A program made the position numbers and the translations under genes. From assembly GCA_958452935.1 (NCBI GenBank), contig CAUDVX010000008.1, positions 1 through 62,636 on the forward strand: DNA of 62,636 bases, read 5' to 3'. Below the pieces are notes generated by a model. That model was not told where the DNA came from and made no database searches. It worked only from the letters and a program-made list of their open reading frames with translations. The DNA is from an uncultured Collinsella sp. (lineage in GTDB: Bacteria > Actinomycetota > Coriobacteriia > Coriobacteriales > Coriobacteriaceae). Shown one piece after another: positions 49,441 through 57,952 of this stretch. How positions within the stretch are numbered: the stretch's first letter is position 1; each line of letters starts with the position of its first letter.

Positions 49441-50389
49441 CGAAGCAGGGGAGACGCGCGCCGCGGGCGCTACGGCGCCCAAAGGCGACACCCAGCCCGT
49501 CTACCCGCACACCATGCGTCTTCAGCGCTTTTTGGCGCGCGCGGGCGTGGCGAGCCGCCGCGGCTCGGAGGACCTGATGACCGCCGGTCGCGTGACCGTC
49601 AACGGCCAGGTCGCGACCGAACTGGGCACCAAGGTCGATGTGGACCGCGACCATATCGAGGTCGACGGCATGCCCGTCAAGCTCAACCAGGGTGCCGTGT
49701 ACCTGATGCTCTACAAACCGACCGGCTACCTCACCACCATGAGCGATCCGCAGGAGCGCCCTTGTGTGGCCGACCTGGTCCCGCGCGACCGCTTTCCGGG
49801 GCTCTTCCCGGTGGGTCGCCTGGACCGCGACACCACGGGCCTTCTGCTCTTTACCACCGACGGCGACCTTTCGCAGGATCTGCTGCACCCCAGCAAGCAC
49901 GTCTACAAGACCTATCAGGCGCTCGTGGACGGCCGCCTGACCGATCGCGACTTGGAACCACTCCGTCGCGGCATCGAGCTCGACGACGGCCTGTGCCAGC
50001 CGGCAATCTGCCGCGTCATTAACGCGCGCGAGGCCGAGGCCGTGGCTCCGCAAGGCATCAAGCCCGGTACCACCGCCGTTGAGGTCATCATCCGCGAGGG
50101 CCGCAAGAACCAGGTCAAGCGCATGCTGAGCAAGATCCACCACCCGGTAATTCGCCTGCATCGCTGCAACTTTGCCGGCCTGGAGCTCAAGGACGTGGCC
50201 AAGGGCTCGTGGCGCGAGCTCACCGACCGCGAGGTGCAGATCCTCAAGGCCGGCGGTATCCCGCCCAGGCAGGCCGCCTCCAAGCGCGCCGCCGCGCCCG
50301 CGTCCAACCCCGCGGCCCGCACGCGCCATCACGGCAGTCACGGCTCCGCGCCCAAGCGCAACACTTACCGCGAGCGCTACACGGGCTAG
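49427..50389 (+). CDS. rluB: Large-subunit rRNA pseudouridine synthase (RluB family)
   Basis: Isomerises uridine in 23S rRNA. The 320-residue protein has an N-terminal S4 RNA-binding domain (MRLQRFLARAGVASRRGSED; VTVNGQV) and the RsuA-type catalytic domain with the active Asp in FPVGRLDRDTTGLLLFTTDG, then LLHPSKHVYKTYQALV and EGRKNQVKRMLSKIHHPVIR. The C-terminal extension is basic. ATG 49427 is used for its GGAGG at 49416-49420. Part of the scpAB cluster. RluB/RsuA subfamily assignment is approximate. Confidence 0.9.
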   Translation: MTRTNEAGETRAAGATAPKGDTQPVYPHTMRLQRFLARAGVASRRGSEDLMTAGRVTVNGQVATELGTKVDVDRDHIEVDGMPVKLNQGAVYLMLYKPTGYLTTMSDPQERPCVADLVPRDRFPGLFPVGRLDRDTTGLLLFTTDGDLSQDLLHPSKHVYKTYQALVDGRLTDRDLEPLRRGIELDDGLCQPAICRVINAREAEAVAPQGIKPGTTAVEVIIREGRKNQVKRMLSKIHHPVIRLHRCNFAGLELKDVAKGSWRELTDREVQILKAGGIPPRQAASKRAAAPASNPAARTRHHGSHGSAPKRNTYRERYTG

Positions 50390-50455
50390 GCAACCCGCCG
50401 CACCCCAACGCCCGCGAACCATACCAGCACGTCAACCACCGAAAGGAAGCATTGC

Positions 50456-51142
50456 ATGATCGTCGCCATCGACGGCCCCGCCGGTTCCGGCAAGTCCACC
50501 ATCGCCAAGGAGATCGCCCGCCAGCTGGGCTTTAACAAGCTCGACACGGGTGCCATGTATCGCGCCGTCACCTTCGCCGCGCTCGACCGCGGCATCGATC
50601 TGAACGACGAAGCGGCCATCGACGCTCTCGCCGAGCAGATCGAGATTCGCTTTACCAACGGCACCGGCGAGGACACGCGCCTGACCATCGACGGCAAGGA
50701 CGCATCGGCTGCCATTCGCACCCCGCAGGTGGACGCCAACGTCTCCAAGGTCTCGGCTTACCCGGGCGTACGCGCCGCCATGCTCATCCATCAGCGACGC
50801 GCCGCCGAGGACCGCGATATCGTGGCCGAGGGTCGCGATATCGGCACCGTCGTGTTCCCCAACGCACAGGTCAAGGTGTTCCTGACCGCCGACCCGCGCG
50901 AGCGCGCCCGTCGCCGCGTGCTTCAGCGTCACCAAAACGATGCCCAGCCGCTCAGCGAGGCACAGCTCGAGGCCGAGGTCGACGAGACTCTCGATGCCCT
51001 TAAGCAGCGCGATAAGCTCGACAGCAGCCGCGAGGTCGCCCCGCTTGTGCCCGCCGAGGACGCAGTGCACGTCGACTCCACCGCCCACACCATCGACGAG
51101 GTCGTCTCGATAATCGAGGATCTCATCAACCAAAGGAGGTAG
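50456..51142 (+). CDS. cmk: Cytidylate kinase
   Basis: Phosphorylates CMP and dCMP. The 228-residue kinase has the P-loop MIVAIDGPAGSGKSTIAKEI, the LDTGAMYRAVTFAALDRGID substrate region, EGRDIGTVVFPNAQVKVFLT, and the lid segment RARRRVLQRHQ. Full length for the family. Follows rluB after 66 bases and precedes plsC by 3 bases, with AAAGGAGG before the plsC ATG. Confidence 0.95.
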   Translation: MIVAIDGPAGSGKSTIAKEIARQLGFNKLDTGAMYRAVTFAALDRGIDLNDEAAIDALAEQIEIRFTNGTGEDTRLTIDGKDASAAIRTPQVDANVSKVSAYPGVRAAMLIHQRRAAEDRDIVAEGRDIGTVVFPNAQVKVFLTADPRERARRRVLQRHQNDAQPLSEAQLEAEVDETLDALKQRDKLDSSREVAPLVPAEDAVHVDSTAHTIDEVVSIIEDLINQRR

Positions 51143-51145
51143 CCC

Positions 51146-51874
51146 ATGCGCCTGTTTAAGCAGACGCCCGAGGATTACTACAACGCCCCCTACGCCGAGT
51201 TCCCGGCGCTCATCCGCGGCACTGCTGCCGTTGTCATGGGCATCCTGTGGGTCTTCTCCAAGCTTATGTGGCGCTGGAAGGTCGAGGACGCCGACCTACT
51301 GTTTGAGCGCCAGGAAGGCCGCGGCAGCGTAGTCATCTGCAACCACACCTCGATGGCCGAACTCTTGGCTGTGGAGACGGCGCTGTTCTTTGGCGGCCGC
51401 CGCATCCGCCCCATCTTTAAGTCCGAGTTCGCTAAGAGCAAGATTGTGCGCTGGGCCTTTAGCCGCGTGGGTGGTATTCCCGTCGAGCGCGGCACCGCCG
51501 ACATGAAGTGTCTGCGCGCCGCCCAGCATGCTCTGCAGCGCGGTGAGGACGTTCTGATCTTCCCCGAGGGCACACGCATCCGCTCGCGCGAGATCAAGCC
51601 CGAGGTCCACGGCGGCTTTGCGCTCATCGCCCAGATGGGCAAGGCGCCCGTCAACCCGCTCGCCATCTGCGGCTGGTCTGATATTACGCCTGCGGGCAAA
51701 AAGCTCATGCGCCCCAAAAAGTGCTGGATCCGTGCCGGCAAGGCCATCTCGCTATCCGACGCTCCGGCCGAGCTTAAGCGCAAGGAGCGCCTGGCATGGT
51801 TTGAGTCCGAGGCCATGAACCGCGTCTACGCCATGCGCGACGAGCTGTGCGACGAGCATCCGGGCAGGTTCTAG
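51146..51874 (+). CDS. plsC: 1-acyl-sn-glycerol-3-phosphate acyltransferase
   Basis: Adds the second acyl chain in phosphatidic acid synthesis at the membrane. The 242-residue protein has one hydrophobic N-terminal segment (GTAAVVMGILWVFSKLMW) and acyltransferase motifs: VICNHTSMAELLAVET in motif I, RIRPIFKSEF, GGIPVERG, and FPEGTRIRS in motif III. In motif I the usual HX4D is HX4E (His-Thr-Ser-Met-Ala-Glu), a change at a catalytic position that may be a lineage variant. ATG 51146 has AAAGGAGG. Operon position between cmk and ispH. Confidence 0.9.
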   Translation: MRLFKQTPEDYYNAPYAEFPALIRGTAAVVMGILWVFSKLMWRWKVEDADLLFERQEGRGSVVICNHTSMAELLAVETALFFGGRRIRPIFKSEFAKSKIVRWAFSRVGGIPVERGTADMKCLRAAQHALQRGEDVLIFPEGTRIRSREIKPEVHGGFALIAQMGKAPVNPLAICGWSDITPAGKKLMRPKKCWIRAGKAISLSDAPAELKRKERLAWFESEAMNRVYAMRDELCDEHPGRF

Positions 51875-51876
51875 CC

Positions 51877-52773
51877 ATGGGTGAGAACGTCATGAATACC
51901 GCCGCAACCGCCGCTAGGGAGGTCGTCCCCACCATAGAAATCGCCGCCCACGCCGGCACCTGCTACGGCGTGCAGCGTGCGCTCGATATGGCGCTGGCCG
52001 CCGCGCCGCAGGCAGGGGAGAGCGCTCAGGTCCACACGCTGGGTCCGCTCATCCATAATCCCATCGTGGTACGCGAGCTCGCCGAGGCAGGCGTCGGTCT
52101 GGCCGACACCTTGGACGACGCCGCGTCGGGCACCGTGATCATCCGCGCCCACGGCGTGGTGCCGCAGGTCATCGATGCCGCTCGCGGGCGTGGCCTTACC
52201 GTGGTCGATGCCACCTGCCCCTACGTGAAGAAGGTCCATGTGGCGGCCGAACGCCTGGTGCGCGAAGGCTACCGCGTGATCGTCGTAGGCGAACCGGGCC
52301 ATCCCGAGGTCGAGGGCATTCTGGGCCACGCTGGCGATGACGCTCAAGTCGTGAGCTGTGCCGCCGACGCCGAAGAGCTGCCGCTCAAGGGCAAGGTGGG
52401 CCTGGTTGTGCAGACCACCCAAACCGCGCAGAACCTGGCCGAGGTTGTGGCCTCCATCACCCCGCGCGTGCAGGAACTGCGCGTGATCAACACCATCTGT
52501 GCTGCTACGAGCGAGCGCCAGCAGGCGGCGGCAACCCTCGCCAACCGCTGTGATTGCATGGTCGTCGTGGGCGGAAAGAACTCGGGCAACACCCGCCGCC
52601 TGGCGCAGATCTGCACTGACGTCTGCGAGCACACGCATCACATCGAGGAAGCTTCCGAGCTCGAGGCCGCATGGTTTGCCAACGCGCGCCACATCGGCAT
52701 CACCGCCGGAGCCTCCACCCCGCAAGAACACATCGAACGCGCCGTTGCGCGCATCAAGGAGCTTTGCCGCTAA
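51877..52773 (+). CDS. ispH: 4-hydroxy-3-methylbut-2-enyl diphosphate reductase
   Basis: Last step of the MEP isoprenoid pathway, an iron-sulfur enzyme giving IPP and DMAPP. The 298-residue protein has the three cluster cysteines in HAGTCYGVQRAL (Cys29), VDATCPYVKKVH (Cys114) and INTICAATSERQ (Cys208), with LGPLIHNP, IIRAHGV and GGKNSGNTRRLAQIC. ATG 51877 is 3 bases after plsC; a second ATG at 51892 is possible. Isoprenoids from here also supply undecaprenyl phosphate for the capsule locus. Confidence 0.95.
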   Translation: MGENVMNTAATAAREVVPTIEIAAHAGTCYGVQRALDMALAAAPQAGESAQVHTLGPLIHNPIVVRELAEAGVGLADTLDDAASGTVIIRAHGVVPQVIDAARGRGLTVVDATCPYVKKVHVAAERLVREGYRVIVVGEPGHPEVEGILGHAGDDAQVVSCAADAEELPLKGKVGLVVQTTQTAQNLAEVVASITPRVQELRVINTICAATSERQQAAATLANRCDCMVVVGGKNSGNTRRLAQICTDVCEHTHHIEEASELEAAWFANARHIGITAGASTPQEHIERAVARIKELCR

Positions 52774-52775
52774 TC

Positions 52776-54218
52776 ATGGACCAGACCGTACCCGCATACG
52801 CCGCCGAGGTGGCCGATTACGGGCGCAGCCGCGACCCCGAGCCGGGTGAGGGCGCGCTCGTTAAGAACGTGCGTCCCGAATCGCCCGCGTGGGATGTGGG
52901 TATCGAGCCGGGCATGCGCGTGCTTACGGTCAACGGCGAGCAGCTGACCGATATGATCGTGTGGCTCTGGGAGGCAGACGACGACACCGTCGACCTCGAG
53001 GTTCTCGACCCGCGCGACAACAGCGTCACCCCCGTGGAGCTCGACCGTTTTCCCGGCGAGGATTGGGGCCTTGAGTTCGACGGCCCCATCTTTGACGGCA
53101 TGCGTACCTGTGTGAACGCCTGCGTGTTCTGCTTTATGACCATGTTGCCCAAGGGCGGCCGCTCCACGCTCTACATTCGCGACGACGACTACCGCCTGAG
53201 CTTTTTGCAGGGTAACTTTGTCACGCTCACGAACCTTTCCGACGAGGACGTGCAAAACGTTATCGATCGCAACATGAGTCCGATGAACGTGTCGGTCCAC
53301 GCCGTGAGCCCCGACGTTCGCCGCCGCATGATGGGCCGCAACGCCCAGCGCGGCATGGATGTACTCGAGGCCATCATGGCCGCCGGTATCGAAATCCATG
53401 CGCAGATCGTTTTGTGCCCTGGCATGAACGACGGCGAGGAACTGCTGAAGACCCTGCGCTTTTGCGAGGAGCACGAGCAAATCACGAGCCTGGGCATTGT
53501 GCCGCTGGGCTTTACCAAGCATCAGAACCGCTTTACGTGGTCCTACAGCGACAAGCCCGAGCTGGCGCGCGAGACCATCGCCATGATCCGACCCTTCCAG
53601 GACCGTGCCTTCGAGCGCTTTGGCCGCCATACTTTCCAGATGAGCGACGAGTTCTACCTGGACGCCGGCATCGAGCCTCCCGAGGCGGACTTTTACGACG
53701 GCTACCCGCAGTACTACGATGGCATCGGTATGATCCGCTCCTATCTGGACGAGACCGACAACGTGCTTGCCGCCGAAGCCGAGCGTTTGCGCCGCGTTCG
53801 CGAGGCCATCGCCGCCCGTGGCCAGCGCCTGCTGTGCCTCTCTGGCGCCAGCGCGCGCGACACCGTGGCGCGCTTTGTGGAGTCGCCGCAGGGCCTTTCC
53901 GGCACCGTCACGGCCATCAAAAACCGCTACTTCGGCGGTAACGTGGACGTGACCGGACTCATCGTCGCCTGCGACATCCTGGAGCAGCTGCCGCAAGACC
54001 TGTCGGGGGTTATGCTCTTTGTGCCTAAGCTCATGTTCAACGCTGACGGCATGACGCTTGACGAGTATCATCGTGACGATTTACTCGCAAGCCTTACCAG
54101 TCGCGGCGCCGAGGTTCATGTGGTGTCGACCATGCCACATGAGCTGCTCGATACCCTGGAGCACATCCTTGGCATAACGCCCGCCGACTCAACTATTTCC
54201 GCTGACCCTACCCATTAA
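52776..54218 (+). CDS. DUF512 protein: PDZ plus radical-SAM-like iron-sulfur protein
   Basis: A 480-residue protein of the DUF512/FeS-oxidoreductase family. Residues 1 to about 80 form a PDZ-like domain (LVKNVRPESPAWDVGIEPGM; VNGEQLTDMIVWLW). The middle has the cluster motif CVNACVFCFMTMLPKG (CxxxCxxC form) and a barrel with SPMNVSVHAVSPDVRRRMMG and IVLCPGMNDG. The C-terminal DUF512 domain follows (FQMSDEFYLDAGIEPPEADF). In several bacteria this family sits next to der; function unknown, sometimes linked to methylthiotransferase-like chemistry. ATG 52776 follows ispH directly. Confidence 0.88.
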   Translation: MDQTVPAYAAEVADYGRSRDPEPGEGALVKNVRPESPAWDVGIEPGMRVLTVNGEQLTDMIVWLWEADDDTVDLEVLDPRDNSVTPVELDRFPGEDWGLEFDGPIFDGMRTCVNACVFCFMTMLPKGGRSTLYIRDDDYRLSFLQGNFVTLTNLSDEDVQNVIDRNMSPMNVSVHAVSPDVRRRMMGRNAQRGMDVLEAIMAAGIEIHAQIVLCPGMNDGEELLKTLRFCEEHEQITSLGIVPLGFTKHQNRFTWSYSDKPELARETIAMIRPFQDRAFERFGRHTFQMSDEFYLDAGIEPPEADFYDGYPQYYDGIGMIRSYLDETDNVLAAEAERLRRVREAIAARGQRLLCLSGASARDTVARFVESPQGLSGTVTAIKNRYFGGNVDVTGLIVACDILEQLPQDLSGVMLFVPKLMFNADGMTLDEYHRDDLLASLTSRGAEVHVVSTMPHELLDTLEHILGITPADSTISADPTH

Positions 54219-54228
54219 AGGAGAGCAG

Positions 54229-55563
54229 ATGAAACCTATCGTCGCCGTCGTCGGACGCCCCAACGTGGGCAAGTCCACGCTCGTTAACCGCCTGGCCCAG
54301 ACCTCGGACGCCATCGTCCACGAGTCCCGCGGCGTTACGCGCGACCGTTCGTATCACACGGCCGATTGGAACGGCCGCGAGTTCACCATCGTCGACACGG
54401 GCGGTATCGAGCCGCTCAAGAGCGACGACGTCTTCGCCACGTCCATCCGTGACCAGGCGCTCGCCGCCGCCGAGGAAGCCGCCGTCATCCTGTTTGTGGT
54501 CGACGGCCGCACCGGCGTCACCGAAGAGGACGAATCGGTCGCCCGCATGCTCAAGCGCTGCGACAAGCCGGTCTTTCTGCTGGTGAACAAGCTCGACAAC
54601 CCCGATCGCGAGAACGACAGCATCTGGGAGTTCTATTCGCTCGGCATCGGTGAGCCCACGCCGCTGTCGGCCCTGCATGGCCACGGCACGGGCGACCTGC
54701 TCGACGACATCGTGGCCCTGTTGCCCGAGGAGGAGGACGAGGTCGCCGACGAGTTCCCCGATGCGCTGAATGTGGCCATCATCGGCCGTCCCAACGCCGG
54801 TAAGTCCTCGCTGTTCAACCGCATTCTGGGCGCCGACCGCTCCATCGTGTCCAACATCGCCGGCACTACGCGCGATGCCATCGACACCGTCGTCGAGCGC
54901 AACGGCAAGCACTACCGCATGGTCGACACCGCGGGCATTCGCAAGAAGAGCACCGTGTACGAGAACATCGAGTACTACTCCATGGTCCGCGGCCTGCGCG
55001 CCATCGACCGCGCCGACGTGGCGCTGCTCGTCGTCGACGCCTCCGTGGGTGTTACCGAGCAGGACCAGAAGGTCATGGGCTTGGCCATCGAGCGCGGCTG
55101 CGCCATTGTGGTGCTGCTCAACAAGTGGGACCTGCTCGACGACGACCGTAAGCGCGAGGCCTGCATGGAGACCGTCGACCGCCGTCTGGGCGTCATGGCT
55201 CCCTGGGCCCAGTACCTGCGCATCTCGGCCCTGACCGGCCGCAGCGTCGAGAAGATCTGGGGCATGGTCGACGCAGCCGAGAAGACGCGTTCGCAAAAGA
55301 TCAGCACCTCGCGCCTTAACACATTCCTCACCGACCTGCGCGAGTTTGGCCACACCGTGGTGGACGGCAAGCGCCGCCTGCGCATGCACTACGTGACCCA
55401 GACGGGCGTCAACCCGCCGACGTTCACGTTCTTTGTCAACCACAGCGACCTGGTCAACGACACCTACCAGCGCTACGTAGAGAACCGCATGCGCTCGACC
55501 TTCGACTTTGCTGGCACGCCCATTCGACTCTTCTTTAGGAAGAAGGAGCAAAAGGATGCATAA
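54229..55563 (+). CDS. der: Ribosome-assembly GTPase Der
   Basis: Essential GTPase for 50S assembly. The 444-residue protein has two tandem G domains: GRPNVGKSTLVNRL with DTGGIE and NKLDN, and GRPNAGKSSLFNRI with DTAGIR and NKWDLL. The C-terminal KH-like domain follows (LRMHYVTQTGVNPPTFTFFV). ATG 54229 has AAAGGAGAG. Its end overlaps plsY by 8 bases. Confidence 0.96.
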   Translation: MKPIVAVVGRPNVGKSTLVNRLAQTSDAIVHESRGVTRDRSYHTADWNGREFTIVDTGGIEPLKSDDVFATSIRDQALAAAEEAAVILFVVDGRTGVTEEDESVARMLKRCDKPVFLLVNKLDNPDRENDSIWEFYSLGIGEPTPLSALHGHGTGDLLDDIVALLPEEEDEVADEFPDALNVAIIGRPNAGKSSLFNRILGADRSIVSNIAGTTRDAIDTVVERNGKHYRMVDTAGIRKKSTVYENIEYYSMVRGLRAIDRADVALLVVDASVGVTEQDQKVMGLAIERGCAIVVLLNKWDLLDDDRKREACMETVDRRLGVMAPWAQYLRISALTGRSVEKIWGMVDAAEKTRSQKISTSRLNTFLTDLREFGHTVVDGKRRLRMHYVTQTGVNPPTFTFFVNHSDLVNDTYQRYVENRMRSTFDFAGTPIRLFFRKKEQKDA

Positions 55564-56239
55564 TCCGATCCTGCTGACCGCCATCTGCGCCGTGGTCTCG
55601 TTCTTTATCGGAGCGATTCCGTTTGGCCTGATTCTGGGCCGCGTGTTCAACCACACGGACATTCGCAAGGCGGGCTCCGGCAACATCGGCACCACCAACG
55701 CCCTGCGCGTAGCCGGCCCCAAGGTGGCCGCGCTCACGCTGCTGCTCGACTGCCTCAAGGGCGCCATCTGCGTCCTTATCGCCCGTCCACTCATCGCGAG
55801 CGTGGGCTATGGCTTTCCCGTGAGCATCATGGCTCCTGGTGCCGCCGGTGACTGGATGATCGGCGTCATTTGCCTGGCTGCCGTGTGGGGACATATCTTC
55901 TCGCCCTACCTCAACTTCCACGGCGGTAAGGGTATCGCCGTGGGTCTGGGCGTAATTCTTGCCTGGTACTGGCCCATTGGCCTATCGCTGCTGGGCATGT
56001 TTATCGTGGCCGTCGCCATCACCAAGTTTGTGTCGGTGGGCTCGCTCGCCGCTGCCATCGGACTTCCCATCGCTGCCTGCGCGGTCTTTCCGTACAGCAG
56101 CCTGGGCCTCAAGTTTTGCATGGCGCTAATCGGCATCACCGTGGTGTGGGCCCATCGCGCGAACATCAAAAAGCTCATGACCGGTAAGGAGTCCAAGCTC
56201 TCGTTTACCAAGCGCGTCACCGAGCCCGACGATAAGTAG
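55556..56239 (+). CDS. plsY: Glycerol-3-phosphate acyltransferase PlsY
   Basis: Membrane enzyme that transfers acyl groups from acyl-phosphate to glycerol-3-phosphate. The 227-residue protein has five to six helices and the three family motifs: SGNIGTTNALRV, HIFSPYLNFHGGKGIAVGLG and, in the last loop, WAHRANIKKLMTGKE. ATG 55556 lies inside the end of der. With gpsA downstream and plsC upstream, the operon gathers the phosphatidic acid pathway. Confidence 0.93.
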   Translation: MHNPILLTAICAVVSFFIGAIPFGLILGRVFNHTDIRKAGSGNIGTTNALRVAGPKVAALTLLLDCLKGAICVLIARPLIASVGYGFPVSIMAPGAAGDWMIGVICLAAVWGHIFSPYLNFHGGKGIAVGLGVILAWYWPIGLSLLGMFIVAVAITKFVSVGSLAAAIGLPIAACAVFPYSSLGLKFCMALIGITVVWAHRANIKKLMTGKESKLSFTKRVTEPDDK

Positions 56240-56248
56240 GAGAGAGTC

Positions 56249-57256
56249 ATGAATGTTGCGCTGATTGGCTCCGGCTCCTGGGGAACCGCCGTCGCCGGCC
56301 TTGCCGCTGCGCGAGCCGAGCGCGTGACCATGTGGGCCCATAGCGAGCAGACGGCCGCCGGCATTAACGGCGAGCACCGTAACCCCCGCTATCTGGTGGA
56401 CTACGTGCTGCCGGAAAACGTTGTCGCCACGACGGACCTGGCGCAGGCGCTCGACGGCGCCGACGCCATTATCTTTGCCGTGCCTTCGACGCACCTGCGC
56501 GATGTCTGCCACCAGGCGGCGCCATTCATCGCGGACGAGACGCCGGTTCTGTGCCTCACCAAGGGCATCGAGCCTGAGTCCGGCCTGCTCATGAGCGAGG
56601 TCATCGCCAGCGAGATCGGCAACGAGTCGCGTGTGGCGGCGCTCTCGGGCCCCAACCATGCCGAGGAGATCTGCCGCGGCGGGCTTTCGGCCGCCGTCAT
56701 CGCCAGCGAAGATACGCGGGTGGGGGAGACCTTTAAGGAGTTGTTGCTTTCCACGGCCTTCCGCATCTACCTGTCGCAGGACATGACTGGCGTCGAGGTC
56801 TGCGGTGCCATGAAAAACGTCATCGCCATCGTGTGCGGCATCTCCGCCGGCTCGGGCGCGGGCGACAACACGCTTGCCCTCATCATGACGCGCGGTCTGG
56901 CCGAGATCAGCCGCCTGGTTCACGCCCGCGGCGGCCAGGCCATGACTTGCATGGGACTTGCCGGCATGGGAGACCTTATCGCCACCTGCACTTCGGAACA
57001 TTCGCGCAACCGCACCTTTGGCTACGAGTTCGCCCACGGCGTGTCGCTCGACGAGTATCAGGCACGCACGCATATGGTGGTCGAGGGTGCCGTCGCGGCC
57101 CGCAGCGTCAGCGAGCTCGCCCGTTCACTGGGCGTAGACATTCCGCTCACCTTTGCCGTGGAGCAAACGCTCTACAACGGTGTTACTTTGGATAGGGCGC
57201 TCGAGATCCTTACCGACCGCGTCCCCTCTCAAGAGTTCTACGGACTCGCCGACTAG
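56249..57256 (+). CDS. gpsA: Glycerol-3-phosphate dehydrogenase [NAD(P)+]
   Basis: Makes glycerol-3-phosphate, the substrate of PlsY. The 335-residue protein has the dinucleotide site VALIGSGSWGTAVAGLAAAR, IIFAVPSTHLR, CLTKGIEPESG, ALSGPNHAEEI, the catalytic Lys region CGAMKNVIAIVCGISAGSGAG, and MGLAGMGDLIATCTSEHSRN. Full length. ATG 56249 has AGGAGAG 9 bases before. Confidence 0.95.
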   Translation: MNVALIGSGSWGTAVAGLAAARAERVTMWAHSEQTAAGINGEHRNPRYLVDYVLPENVVATTDLAQALDGADAIIFAVPSTHLRDVCHQAAPFIADETPVLCLTKGIEPESGLLMSEVIASEIGNESRVAALSGPNHAEEICRGGLSAAVIASEDTRVGETFKELLLSTAFRIYLSQDMTGVEVCGAMKNVIAIVCGISAGSGAGDNTLALIMTRGLAEISRLVHARGGQAMTCMGLAGMGDLIATCTSEHSRNRTFGYEFAHGVSLDEYQARTHMVVEGAVAARSVSELARSLGVDIPLTFAVEQTLYNGVTLDRALEILTDRVPSQEFYGLAD

Positions 57257-57274
57257 CGCAGAAAGGCTACTACC

Positions 57275-57946
57275 ATGGGTTCCATCAAAATCGCTCCGTC
57301 CATCCTTTCGGCCGACATGGCCAACCTCAAGGGCGAACTCGACAAGATCGCCGGCGCCGACTACGTGCACTTCGACGTCATGGACGGTCACTTTACCGGC
57401 AACCTGACCTTTGGCGTTGATATCCTCAAGGCCGTCAAGCGTTCCACCAACGTGCCGGTCGACGCGCACCTGATGGTGTCGAACCCCGACGAGACGGTCG
57501 ATTGGTACGCCGACGCCGGCGCCGATATGATCACCGTGCACTACGAGGCTTCCACGCACCTGCACCGCACGCTCACGCATCTGCAGCAGCGCGGCGTCAA
57601 GGCCGGCGTGGTGCTCAACCCCGCCACCCCCGTGTGCGTGCTCGAGAGCATCATCGACGTTGTCGATATGGTGCTGCTGATGAGCGTGAACCCTGGCTTT
57701 GGCGGCCAGAGCTTTATCCCCGGCACCATCGCCAAACTGCACGAGCTTACGGCCATGTGCGAGCGTCACGGCGTTTCGCCCCTCATCGAGGTCGACGGCG
57801 GCATCTCTTCCAAGAACATCGCCGAGGTCGTCAAGGCTGGCGCCAACGTGCTCGTAGCCGGCTCCGCCGTATTTAAGTCCGAAGATCCCGCCGCCGAGGT
57901 TGCGCTGCTGCAGAAGCTGGGCAATGAGGCAGCACAGGAGGCATAA
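57275..57946 (+). CDS. rpe: Ribulose-phosphate 3-epimerase
   Basis: Interconverts ribulose-5-phosphate and xylulose-5-phosphate in the pentose phosphate pathway. The 223-residue TIM barrel has IAPSILSADMANLKGELD, VHFDVMDGHF (metal His/Asp), VDAHLMVSNPDETVDW, SVNPGFGGQSFIPGTIAKL and IEVDGGISSKNIAEVV. All metal and phosphate-binding motifs are present. Confidence 0.95.
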   Translation: MGSIKIAPSILSADMANLKGELDKIAGADYVHFDVMDGHFTGNLTFGVDILKAVKRSTNVPVDAHLMVSNPDETVDWYADAGADMITVHYEASTHLHRTLTHLQQRGVKAGVVLNPATPVCVLESIIDVVDMVLLMSVNPGFGGQSFIPGTIAKLHELTAMCERHGVSPLIEVDGGISSKNIAEVVKAGANVLVAGSAVFKSEDPAAEVALLQKLGNEAAQEA

Positions 57947-57952
57947 ACCCTT

